Assembly (NCBI RefSeq): GCF_000682775.1
Contig: NZ_AWFI01000021.1
Coordinates: 41,364 to 105,363, forward strand
Length of the DNA: 64,000 bases
Source: Hyphomonas sp. L-53-1-40
Lineage (GTDB): Bacteria; Pseudomonadota; Alphaproteobacteria; Caulobacterales; Hyphomonadaceae
Direction: 5' to 3'
Shown here: piece after piece, positions 36,686 to 43,798 of the stretch
Layout of the letters: each line of letters starts with the position of its first letter
Position numbering within the stretch: position 1 is the stretch's first letter
Program-made: the position numbers and the translations under genes
Notes under the pieces: generated by a model
What the model was told of the DNA's origin: nothing
The model's database searches: none
Seen by the model: only the letters and a program-made list of their open reading frames with translations

Positions 36686-38056
36686 TTAATCCAAGTCAGG
36701 CGCCTGCAAAATGCCAAGGGGCCATAGAGTCTGGACGACCGCGCCCTTTTTCGGCGGGGTCCTGTTTCGGGTCGCGATGCGGCCGCCGGTACGCTCAATA
36801 AGCGTTTTTGCGATGAAGAATCCAAGCCCCATGTCACCCCCGCCCAGATGCGCCTCGCCGCGTTGCGAGACATAGGGCTCGCCCAGTTTCGGCAGCACTT
36901 CGGCGGCAAAGCCGGGGCCGTCATCGCTGATTGTGACCATGATCTGGTCTGCAGTCCAAGTCGCCACGACGTTCACGCGCGTATCGGCGAAACTCACCGC
37001 ATTTTCGATGAAGGCACCCAGCGCGTGCAAAACTTCCGGGCTGCGTTTCAGGGTCGGCGCACGCGGTGTGCCATCTTCAGCAGGTTCCGCCCGGACGGTC
37101 AGATCCACGCCCAACCCCTTGAATGGCGCAGCGGCCTCGGCCACCAGCGCATCCAGCGGGATTCGCGCATGCACGATGTCGGTTGCTTCGCGCGCTTCAC
37201 GGATCGTAGCGAGGATCGCGCGGCACCGGTCGGCCTGTTCGGCAATCAAGATAATGTCCTCGGCGCGCGGATCCTCGGGGTCGAGATCCGCCTGCAATTC
37301 CTTCGCGACGAGATGGATCGTGGCAAGCGGGGTTCCCAACTCATGTGTGGTCATTGCAGACATTGCACCGAGCGCGGACAGGCGTTGCTCCCGCGCCATG
37401 ACGACCCCCGCTGCATCGAGCGCGCGCACGAGCCGGGCCTCATCCTGACTGACCCGCGCCGCCGACAAGGCAAAGAAGACCACACCGACAGCAAGGGCTG
37501 CGAACTGGCCAAGCTGGAACAGAGGCGGCAGCGCAATCGAAGAGTTCGCCACACCCCAGGGCAGGGGCATGTGAATAAGCGGCATCAGGGCCGCCAATAC
37601 CAAGGCAAGCAAAGCGATAAGGGAGGCCCTGAACGAGCTGAGACTGAGCGCAGCAACAGTCACGGGGGCAACCAGAAGCAACAGGAACGGGTTTGACAGT
37701 CCACCCGTCGCTGCGATCAGCGCAGCCAATTGTACCGTATCGAATGCCAATTGCAGGGTCGCCTCCCACCCGCGCGTCAGGCGCTGGCTCTGGAAGGCAA
37801 AAGACAGGAACACGTTCAGCCAGGCCGATGCCGCAATGATCGACAGGCAAAGCGCCAGCGGCATGTCGAAGCCGAGCCCGAAGGCCACGAACAATACCGC
37901 TGCCGTTTGCCCGGCCACGGCCAGCCAGCGCAGCGTGATGAAAGTGCGCAGGCGCGTGCGCCCGAGGGCGGATTGCGCCGAGCCCAACCCTTCTGGGGGA
38001 AGGGTGAAGATCGCATCGTCGAGATCTATGTGTCCGTCGCGGGCCAAATCATCCAT
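36686..38056 (-). CDS. regB: RegB/PrrB/ActS-type redox sensor histidine kinase
   Basis: Membrane kinase that senses quinone-pool redox state and phosphorylates RegA. Six spans fill residues 40-200, with the ubiquinone-binding motif GGLSNPF at 118-124. The H-box has His238 (MTTHELGTPLATI). The redox-active cysteine region of RegB is conserved as AEQADRCRAIL with Cys278. The ATP domain includes ENAVSFA, DDGPGF and GLGFFIAKTL. Length is 456 residues. The divergent senC gene starts 62 bp away, and a candidate RegA box lies in the gap. Confidence 0.95.
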   Translation of the reverse strand: MDDLARDGHIDLDDAIFTLPPEGLGSAQSALGRTRLRTFITLRWLAVAGQTAAVLFVAFGLGFDMPLALCLSIIAASAWLNVFLSFAFQSQRLTRGWEATLQLAFDTVQLAALIAATGGLSNPFLLLLVAPVTVAALSLSSFRASLIALLALVLAALMPLIHMPLPWGVANSSIALPPLFQLGQFAALAVGVVFFALSAARVSQDEARLVRALDAAGVVMAREQRLSALGAMSAMTTHELGTPLATIHLVAKELQADLDPEDPRAEDIILIAEQADRCRAILATIREAREATDIVHARIPLDALVAEAAAPFKGLGVDLTVRAEPAEDGTPRAPTLKRSPEVLHALGAFIENAVSFADTRVNVVATWTADQIMVTISDDGPGFAAEVLPKLGEPYVSQRGEAHLGGGDMGLGFFIAKTLIERTGGRIATRNRTPPKKGAVVQTLWPLGILQAPDLD

Positions 38057-38066
38057 TAGCGCCTTA

Positions 38067-38082
38067 TGCGGCAGCGTGACGC
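38067..38082. promoter_or_regulatory. Candidate RegA/PrrA box between regB and senC
   Basis: TGCGGCAGCGTGACGC fits the consensus I recall for PrrA/RegA sites (YGCGRCR, variable spacer, YGNCGC) with a 3-base spacer. It sits 11 bases from the regB start codon and 36 from senC, so it could serve autoregulation and senC control. Confidence 0.5.
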
Positions 38083-38118
38083 TTGCGCCAAGCGCCGCTT
38101 GCGGCGCATATCCCCCCT

Positions 38119-38760
38119 ATGATGCTTAGATCGATTGCAACGTCATCCGCCCTGCTCGCCACCGCCGTATTGGCCGCCTGCTCTCCCGCCAGCGCGCCGG
38201 AGAAAGACTCCGCCGGAGCGGTAAAGTCCGGAGGTGCGCAGGCCAGTTGCCTCAGCCGTGCCTATCCGGAGATTGGCGGGCCGATCTCACTCGTCTCCGA
38301 TTCCGGGGCGCGCGTGACGGAAGCCGATTTCAAAGGTCGTCCGACGCTGATCTATTTCGGGTTCACCTATTGCCCGGACGTCTGCCCGATGACGCTCGTC
38401 AATGTGGAGCGCGCCTATGAGCAGCTGCCCGAAAGTGTTGAGCCGCCGCAGACATTGCTCATTTCGGTGGATCCGGAACGGGACACGCCCGAAGTTCTGG
38501 CTAGCTATGTGAAGGCGCCACGCTTTCCGAAAAACCTCATCGGCCTGACGGGCACGCCAGAGGAAATTCGCGCGGCCGCGGATGAGTTCCTGTCGGACTT
38601 TTCTCGCGTAGAGCAATCTGAAAGCCAGTCCGAATACACAATGGACCATACGTCGCTGCTCTATCTGATGGATGAGAACTGGCAGTTGAAGACCTTCTTC
38701 ACGCATGAAGACACGGCTGAAACCATCTCGGCCTGTCTCGGAGAGATCCTGCAGGATTAG
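38119..38760 (+). CDS. senC: SCO1/SenC/PrrC lipoprotein, cytochrome oxidase copper chaperone
   Basis: Delivers copper to the CuA or CuB centre of cytochrome oxidase and may act as a thiol oxidoreductase. The N-terminus ends in VLAAC (Cys21 counted from the ATG at 38119), a clear lipobox. The thioredoxin-like domain has the copper-binding CPDVC in YFGFTYCPDVCP and the third ligand His in MDHTSLLYLMD. Length is 213 residues. The regB-senC-regA grouping is well known in Rhodobacter, where SenC/PrrC works with this kinase. A hairpin follows. Confidence 0.94.
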   Translation: MMLRSIATSSALLATAVLAACSPASAPEKDSAGAVKSGGAQASCLSRAYPEIGGPISLVSDSGARVTEADFKGRPTLIYFGFTYCPDVCPMTLVNVERAYEQLPESVEPPQTLLISVDPERDTPEVLASYVKAPRFPKNLIGLTGTPEEIRAAADEFLSDFSRVEQSESQSEYTMDHTSLLYLMDENWQLKTFFTHEDTAETISACLGEILQD

Positions 38761-38767
38761 GATGAAC

Positions 38768-38789
38768 GGCCCGACTTTCCAGCCGGGCC
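38768..38789. terminator. Hairpin between converging senC and the merT-like gene
   Basis: GGCCCG and CGGGCC form a perfect 6-bp stem with a 10-base loop, in the 38-bp gap between two converging genes. No T-tract follows on the plus strand, so it is a weak call as a bidirectional terminator. Confidence 0.45.
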
Positions 38790-38798
38790 CTGAACCTC

Positions 38799-39185
38799 TT
38801 AGATGAACAGGTTTGCCGCGAAGAAGGCGAAGAACCCGCCGACAAGAAACGCGACAACGCTGACCCACCACACGACCCAACTGAGCTGGCGCGCGCGCGT
38901 ACACGCCCGTGCCTTCACCGGGTCAATTGGACAGGGCAGCGACCTTGCATGCCATTGCCAGGCCCCCGCCAGCGCGATCATCAACGCTGCGATGCCGAAC
39001 ACGAGACCCTTGTTCTTGCCGAGCCAGGTGATCTGCGGCACGGCCTCGATCAGGCCTGCCATCACCGCGCCTGCGCCGATGCTGACCAGCAGGGCGGGGA
39101 GGGCGCAGCAGATCAGTGTCCCGGTTGAAGTGAACAGCGACAGGAAGGCAGGCAGGGTGCTGGGGGATTTTACCTCCTCGATCAT
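38799..39185 (-). CDS. MerT-like metal transport membrane protein
   Basis: A 128-residue three-span protein with the MerT pattern: a Cys pair in span 1 (GTLICCALPALLVSIG), a second Cys pair in the loop after span 2 (LPCPIDPVKARACT) and a third span near the C-terminus. In mercury operons MerT takes Hg from MerP and moves it inward. Here there is no merA or merR nearby, so mercury as the substrate is not supported; copper or another thiophilic metal is as likely. The ATG overlaps the stop of the MerP-like gene by 4 bp. Confidence 0.8.
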   Translation of the reverse strand: MIEEVKSPSTLPAFLSLFTSTGTLICCALPALLVSIGAGAVMAGLIEAVPQITWLGKNKGLVFGIAALMIALAGAWQWHARSLPCPIDPVKARACTRARQLSWVVWWVSVVAFLVGGFFAFFAANLFI

Positions 39186-39571
39186 GCGTCACCACCCCGG
39201 TCGATCCTGACGAGCGAATAGCCGGATTTGCGGATCAGCTTTTCGATCGTTTGATCATCCATCGTCGCGCCAGCTTTCAGGCCAAGGACGATCTCACCAT
39301 TGTCGAGGTCGACATTGACGCTTTCGACGGCGTCCTGCTTTTTGAACACTTTGCGGACGGCCTGTGCGCAAAAATCGCAGACCAGGCCGTTCACCTTGGC
39401 GGTAACGATCTGGGCAGAAGCAGGCATATCCGTATCGGTGTCGGTATCGACCGGAACGTTGGCATGGGCTGAATGGTCCATCTTGGAATGATCCATCGTT
39501 TCATCCGCCAGTGCCGGAACGGCGAGTAGGCAAAAACCGATGAACGCGAAAGCGGGTTTGATCAGTTTCAT
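39182..39571 (-). CDS. Periplasmic MerP-like heavy-metal-associated (HMA) protein
   Basis: A 129-residue exported protein: the signal peptide KLIKPAFAFIGFCLLAVPALA precedes a Met/His-rich stretch (MDHSKMDHSAHA) and a short run of TD repeats. The HMA domain then has the metal-binding CxxC in GLVCDFCAQAVRKVF. This joins a metal-binding tail to a MerP-like carrier, suiting copper(I) or similar. AAAGGA precedes the ATG. The stop overlaps the MerT-like start (ATGA), so the pair is translationally coupled. Confidence 0.83.
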   Translation of the reverse strand: MKLIKPAFAFIGFCLLAVPALADETMDHSKMDHSAHANVPVDTDTDTDMPASAQIVTAKVNGLVCDFCAQAVRKVFKKQDAVESVNVDLDNGEIVLGLKAGATMDDQTIEKLIRKSGYSLVRIDRGGDA

Positions 39572-39590
39572 GAGTAATATCCTTTGAAAG

Positions 39591-40238
39591 TCAGAACCGG
39601 ATGATCCAGTTCGCGAGCAGCTCTTCGGTTTCCAGCGTGTAGCCAAGCTCGACCATCTGGACGCCCTTGAAGAACCGGACGAGGGGGGTTGCGGTAACGG
39701 GCTCATTGCTTTCGGGGTGGTTATCCACCTGCAGCATCAACCATGTGTGAAGGTCGCCATAGTCGCCGATATACGGGGCAACGCCGACGCGGCCGCTATG
39801 GCGCACGCTCTTGTTGCCGGCATAGTCGGTGGCTTTTGCCTCATAGGAGGTGAACCAGCGGCGGGTCTCCCAGTCCGCGGCGAAAGCGGCAAAACCGGAC
39901 AGTTCAGGAGACTCACTCCCGAACGGATCGGCCTGACCCACACCCAATTTGAAATAGGTGTTCGCCTGGCTTGAAGGGCCGTTCCAGCGTTTCAGCAGCC
40001 GGTTGTATTGCAAGCCGGTGAACTGGACATCTTCGGCCCAATTGCGTTCCGCATAGAACCCGATCGAGTCCGATGCGGTGGGTGAATAGTGTGCATGCAG
40101 CGAGGAGAAATCCCCGTTATTCGTCTGCATGATCGTCCAGCCGCCTGGATAGGAGACGGGACGGGCCTCGGCCATGGGAGCGAATGCCGCCCATGTGAGA
40201 CAGGCCGCGAAAGGCGCGGCGCGCGAAAGGAAGGACAA
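39591..40238 (-). CDS. Exported outer-membrane-like protein of the metal operon
   Basis: A 215-residue exported protein beginning with signal peptide SFLSRAAPFAACLTWAAFAPMAEA. The mature part is rich in aromatic and alternating polar/non-polar residues (HAHYSPTASDSIGFYAERNW, YFKLGVGQ, GRVGVAPYIGDYG, ELGYTLETEELLANWIIRF) and ends with a C-terminal Phe, suggesting a small beta-barrel of the outer membrane. I do not recognise a named family. The start is a TTG with AAGGAG 6 bases upstream. It lies between the Cys-rich small protein and the MerP-like gene, with 47 and 19 bp gaps, so all are likely one operon. A pore or sensor for the metal system is possible, not shown. Confidence 0.75.
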   Translation of the reverse strand: MSFLSRAAPFAACLTWAAFAPMAEARPVSYPGGWTIMQTNNGDFSSLHAHYSPTASDSIGFYAERNWAEDVQFTGLQYNRLLKRWNGPSSQANTYFKLGVGQADPFGSESPELSGFAAFAADWETRRWFTSYEAKATDYAGNKSVRHSGRVGVAPYIGDYGDLHTWLMLQVDNHPESNEPVTATPLVRFFKGVQMVELGYTLETEELLANWIIRF

Positions 40239-40285
40239 GGCCTTCTCCTTTTTTCCGGATTGATCCTGAGATTATGAGAGGATCA

Positions 40286-40642
40286 TCAGGTCCGGGGAGG
40301 AGGCGGCTCCGGAACGGATGCGACCGAGATCGGCGATGCATCAAGCGGGATATTGAACAGTGGCGGATAAGGACTGCGCGCGTCGTCAGGTGCAGCCGCT
40401 GTCGGCAGGGCAGCGACGATCGCCGGACAGCAACAAGCCGTATCGTGCGATGGCCCGTTCTGATCTTCTGGCTGGGAGTGGTCCATGGACCCCATCCCCA
40501 TGTCGCAATCCCCATTCATGGCGGGCATCAGATGCGTCATCTGGCGCGCATCCGATGCAGGACAGCTGTCCTGCGCGGCGCTTGCCGTACCGGATGCGAT
40601 CAGCAACAGGCTGAGGCAAAGAAGGGCGATCCTCTGAAACAT
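40286..40642 (-). CDS. Small Cys/Met/His-rich exported protein of the metal operon
   Basis: A 118-residue protein with signal peptide FQRIALLCLSLLLIASGTASAA. The mature part has metal-ligand-rich segments (HLMPAMNGDCDMGMGSMDHSQ and a CCC triplet in DTACCCPAIVAAL, HDTACCCP) and a Pro/Ala-rich C-terminus. Such small proteins often head copper-resistance operons (CopL-like in character). No exact family can be assigned. It is the first gene of the leftward operon, 53 bp beyond the bdhA stop, on the same strand, so co-transcription with bdhA is possible but less likely on function. Confidence 0.72.
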   Translation of the reverse strand: MFQRIALLCLSLLLIASGTASAAQDSCPASDARQMTHLMPAMNGDCDMGMGSMDHSQPEDQNGPSHDTACCCPAIVAALPTAAAPDDARSPYPPLFNIPLDASPISVASVPEPPPPRT

Positions 40643-40695
40643 CGTCGTTTTCTATCTCGCACGATTGCCGCGCCGTCAAATGACCTTTCAGTGAG

Positions 40696-41478
40696 CTATT
40701 GTGCGACCCAACCGCCGTCCATGGAGAGGTCGGCGCCATTGATCTGGTCAGCATCCGTCGAGCAGAGGAAGGCAACAAAGCCACCAATCTGCTCGGCAGT
40801 CACGAATTCCTTGGTCGGTTGGGCGGCGAGCAGCACGTTTTTCACAACCTCATCACGCGTCATGCCGCGCGCCTTTGCCGTATCGTCGATCTGGCCGTCG
40901 ACCAGCGGCGTGTGGACATAGCCGGGACAGACCAGATTGCACCGTACGCCGTGTTCCGCACCCTCTAGCGCTGTCACCTTGGTCAGACCGGAAAGCCCAT
41001 GCTTGGCCGCGACATAGGCTGACTTGAACGGCGAGGCGACCTTGGCGTGGGCGCTGCCGGTATTGATGATACGGCCCCAGCCTTTTTCCTTCATGGGTCC
41101 AATCGCCATCCGGGTCGTGTGAAAGGCAGCTGACAAGTTCAGCGCCATGATCAGATCCCATTTGGCCACTGGGAATTCTTCGAGGGGTGACACAAATTGC
41201 GTGCCGGCATTGTTGACCAGAATATCGGTACCGCCGAACTCGGCTGTCACATAGGCCATCATCTCTTCAATCGCGTCTGGATTGGTCAGGTCAGCGCCTG
41301 AATAGCCGATCTGTACGCCGTGTTCCTTTTCCATTTCAGCCTGCAGGGCCTTGATTTCATCGGCGTCGCCGAATCCGTTCAGCACGACATTGCAGCCCTC
41401 CTGCGCGAGACGGTCTGCGATGGCTTTCCCGATCCCGCTGGTGGAGCCGGTAACGAGGGCAGTTTTCCCCTTGATCAT
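40696..41478 (-). CDS. bdhA: D-3-hydroxybutyrate dehydrogenase
   Basis: SDR enzyme interconverting 3-hydroxybutyrate and acetoacetate, part of PHB breakdown. The 260-residue sequence has VTGSTSGIGKAIADRLAQEG for NAD binding, NNAGTQFVSPLEEFP, the catalytic Ser (NTGSAHAKVASPFKSAYVAAKHG with Tyr and Lys) and CPGYVHTPLVDGQI, all typical of BdhA. An AGGAG site precedes the ATG. It links to ccr and ecm, which branch from the PHB cycle at crotonyl-CoA. Confidence 0.93.
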   Translation of the reverse strand: MIKGKTALVTGSTSGIGKAIADRLAQEGCNVVLNGFGDADEIKALQAEMEKEHGVQIGYSGADLTNPDAIEEMMAYVTAEFGGTDILVNNAGTQFVSPLEEFPVAKWDLIMALNLSAAFHTTRMAIGPMKEKGWGRIINTGSAHAKVASPFKSAYVAAKHGLSGLTKVTALEGAEHGVRCNLVCPGYVHTPLVDGQIDDTAKARGMTRDEVVKNVLLAAQPTKEFVTAEQIGGFVAFLCSTDADQINGADLSMDGGWVAQ

Positions 41479-41571
41479 GAATATGTCTCCTTGAGGCTGT
41501 GGCGTGCTATGGGTAGGAATAGATTTGGCCCTGATAGAGCCGATTGATATTAGAGGAAATAGTGAGCGTTT

Positions 41572-42003
41572 ATGGGCGGTGAAACTCTTGCCTTTGTCGA
41601 GGCATTCCCACGCTTTCTGTTGTGGACAGCAGCGGCTGGCGCGATGCTTGCCATCGCCAGCACCATATACGTGCTGCTAACCCCGTGGAAGGAGCTGGCG
41701 CTCGTAAAGGAAGGCAATTCGGCCGCAGGATTTGCATTGGCCGGGGCCATTGTTGGTCTTGCGATCCCCATTGCCTCCTGTCTGGCTTCCAGTGTCACCC
41801 TGATAGACTTGGCCATCTGGGGGGTCGTCTCACTCCTGATCCAGCTCCTCGTCTACCGTCTCGTCGATGTCTTGCTCACCGATATTCCCAAACGGATCGA
41901 AAAGGAGGAGGCTGGCGCAGCCGTCGTCCTAGTATCGGCAAAGCTGGCATCAGCCCTGATTATTGCAGCGGGTCTCTGGGACCCGGTCCTGCAGAGGTTC
42001 TAA
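41572..42003 (+). CDS. DUF350-family membrane protein
   Basis: A 143-residue four-span membrane protein. The conserved DUF350 segments are visible: LTPWKELALVKEGNSAAGFALAGAIVGLAIPIAS between spans 1 and 2, and a C-terminal helix ASALIIAAGLWDPV. The family is of unknown function and often sits next to stress or membrane-integrity genes. AGAGGA lies before the ATG. A protease gene follows after 16-20 bp and pyrF after that, an apparent rightward transcript. Confidence 0.82.
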   Translation: MGGETLAFVEAFPRFLLWTAAAGAMLAIASTIYVLLTPWKELALVKEGNSAAGFALAGAIVGLAIPIASCLASSVTLIDLAIWGVVSLLIQLLVYRLVDVLLTDIPKRIEKEEAGAAVVLVSAKLASALIIAAGLWDPVLQRF

Positions 42004-42022
42004 CGGAGGTACTCAGGCAGTG

Positions 42023-42844
42023 ATGCGTTCGTTTGACTGGGTGATCTATGCATTGGTTCTGGGCGTCGTCGTCTGGACCATGTTTTCGCAGGATCCAAAA
42101 GCTGACGCACCTGAGCCGCCGCCAACCGTCCTGGAATCCGAAGGTCCGACCCTGCCGCCGCCGTCGCCATTGGACGAACAGGTGCTTGTCCAGGTCAGCG
42201 AGCCCAAGGACGGGATCGGCACTGCTTTCGCCGTGAACAAGAATGGTCAGTGGATCACGGCCAGGCATGTCGTGGATGGTTGCAACTCTGTCGGCCTGCT
42301 GGTGGCGCCAGGGCAATATGTGCCGGTCGACAGCATCGTCGTTGATCCGGATCATGACCTTGCCCTTCTTTCAACAGGTCGCAGCCCCAACTCGGTAAAA
42401 CTTGATCTCGTATCTCCGCTTCGCATCGGCACGCATGGTTATCATGTTGGCTACCCTCAGGGACGTCCGGGAGAGGTGGCCACGAAACTCATGTCCCGCT
42501 CGAAACTCATCACGCGCGGGCGCCGGGAAGGCGCTGAACCTATTCTCGCCTGGGCCGAGATCGGCCGGACCCGTGGATTGAACGGTTCGTTGGGGGGAAT
42601 TTCTGGCGGACCGGTCTTTGATGCGGGGGGAACTGTGCGCGGCGTGATCGTGGCCGAGAGCCCGCGGCGCGGGCGTATCTATACGGCTGCGCCGACATCT
42701 ATAGATGCCTTCCTGACCAGCCTGAGCGTGGAGCGCGAGGATGGCCCGACGGAGATTTTTGCCGAGGAGACTTACGGCCCGATGTCAGACAATGCCCGCC
42801 GCCGTCTTCAGGTCGTGAAAGTGGCCTGCCGGGTCACCCCATGA
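42023..42844 (+). CDS. Membrane-anchored trypsin-like serine protease
   Basis: A 273-residue protein with one N-terminal anchor (DWVIYALVLGVVVWTMF), a Pro/Glu-rich linker to about residue 50, and a trypsin-like (DegP-clan) protease domain. The triad is His82 (ITARHVVDG), Asp112 (DPDHDLALL) and Ser194 (GGISGGPVF). No PDZ domain is present. Predicted location is periplasmic and membrane-bound. GGAGGT at 42005-42010 lies 9 bases before a GTG at 42020 and 12 before the ATG at 42023, so either could be used. The stop overlaps the first base of pyrF (ATGA). Confidence 0.85.
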   Translation: MRSFDWVIYALVLGVVVWTMFSQDPKADAPEPPPTVLESEGPTLPPPSPLDEQVLVQVSEPKDGIGTAFAVNKNGQWITARHVVDGCNSVGLLVAPGQYVPVDSIVVDPDHDLALLSTGRSPNSVKLDLVSPLRIGTHGYHVGYPQGRPGEVATKLMSRSKLITRGRREGAEPILAWAEIGRTRGLNGSLGGISGGPVFDAGGTVRGVIVAESPRRGRIYTAAPTSIDAFLTSLSVEREDGPTEIFAEETYGPMSDNARRRLQVVKVACRVTP

Positions 42845-43698
42845 CCAGCTTTGCCTCTCGCCTCATCGTTGGTGCGCGCCAGTTGGGCCCACTCTGCGTG
42901 GGTATCGACCCGCATCCTGGCCGTATCCCGGACCTGTTCGGCGGGGACACGCCCGAGGGGGTGGCCGCTTGGGGCGAAGCAGTCGTGGCGGCGGGTCAAG
43001 CCGCAAGTCGGCCTGTTTGAGCGGCACGGGCCTGACGGAATGCGCGCATTGCAACGCGTCTGCGAAGCTTCAAGAGAGGCGGGGCTTCTTGTTCTCGCGG
43101 ATGCCAAGCGCGGCGACATTGGGACAACAGCCAGGGGCTATGCAGCCGCATACTTGTCAGAAGCGGCGCCGTTCCCCTCCGATGCCGTGACGGTGAACCC
43201 TTATATGGGCCTCGATACGTTGGATCCCTTCCTCGAAGAGGCCGAGGCAAACGGCAAGGGGGTCGTCGTGCTCGCGCGCACGTCCAATCCCGGCTCAGCC
43301 GATTTTCAGGCGAGAGACCTTGAGGGCGCCCCACTCTATGCGCGCGTCGTTGAGGCGCTCGCCCCGGCGATCCAGCGCCTGAAGGGGGCGGCGGGCGAAT
43401 GGTCCAGCCTGATGCTGGTGGCGGGCGCGACGGGCCCGGAGCGCCGGACGCGCTGTTTCTGGTGCCGGGCTATGGCGCGCAGGGCGGCGGGGCCGAAGAT
43501 GCGCTTGCGGGATTCAAGGCGGTTTCAAATCGCCTCGAAGGCGGCGTCGTGAATGCATCGCGTTCCGTCACATTCCCGGCTGGATCAGACACCGTAGAAA
43601 GCCAAGCCGACTGGCACGCGCTCATTGTGGCCGCCATTGAAGCTGCTCAGACCGATCTCTCCATGCATGCCGGACGCGTGCCTGTAGCGTCGGGCTGA
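42841..43698 (+). pseudogene. pyrF: Orotidine-5-phosphate decarboxylase, disrupted by two frame changes
   Basis: Type-2 OMP decarboxylase. The ATG at 42841 opens MTSFASRLIVGARQLGPLCVGIDPHP but meets TGA at 43018. The next part continues in another frame (KPQVGLFERHGPDGM, LADAKRGDIGTTARGYAAAYL, VLARTSNPGSADFQ) to about 43432, and the last part in the first frame again (APDALFLVPGYGAQGG, then to 43698). Compared with family members, about five residues are missing at each junction (near 42990-43000 and 43432-43444), so two short deletions not divisible by three explain the shifts. The catalytic Lys-Asp region (DAKRGD) is intact. Either a true pseudogene or sequence errors in a GC-rich stretch. 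As read, no full protein is made. Confidence 0.85.
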
Positions 43699-43706
43699 CC
43701 TTAAGA

Positions 43707-43727
43707 CAGGCCTCGACAATCGGCCTG
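43707..43727 (+). terminator. Hairpin after pyrF
   Basis: CAGGCC and GGCCTG form a perfect 6-bp stem with a 9-base loop, 8 bp after the pyrF end. A pyrimidine run with few T residues follows, so termination is uncertain. Confidence 0.4.
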
Positions 43728-43798
43728 CCTCATCTACTCTTTCCTGTGAGCGCGGCGTAAGACCGTTTTGAGGAAACAGACAGGGGAGTGAAACGGCC

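Noticed and set aside
38799..39571. Mercury-resistance operon
   Set aside because: MerT- and MerP-like proteins alone are not enough; no mercuric reductase, MerR or lyase is present in the window.
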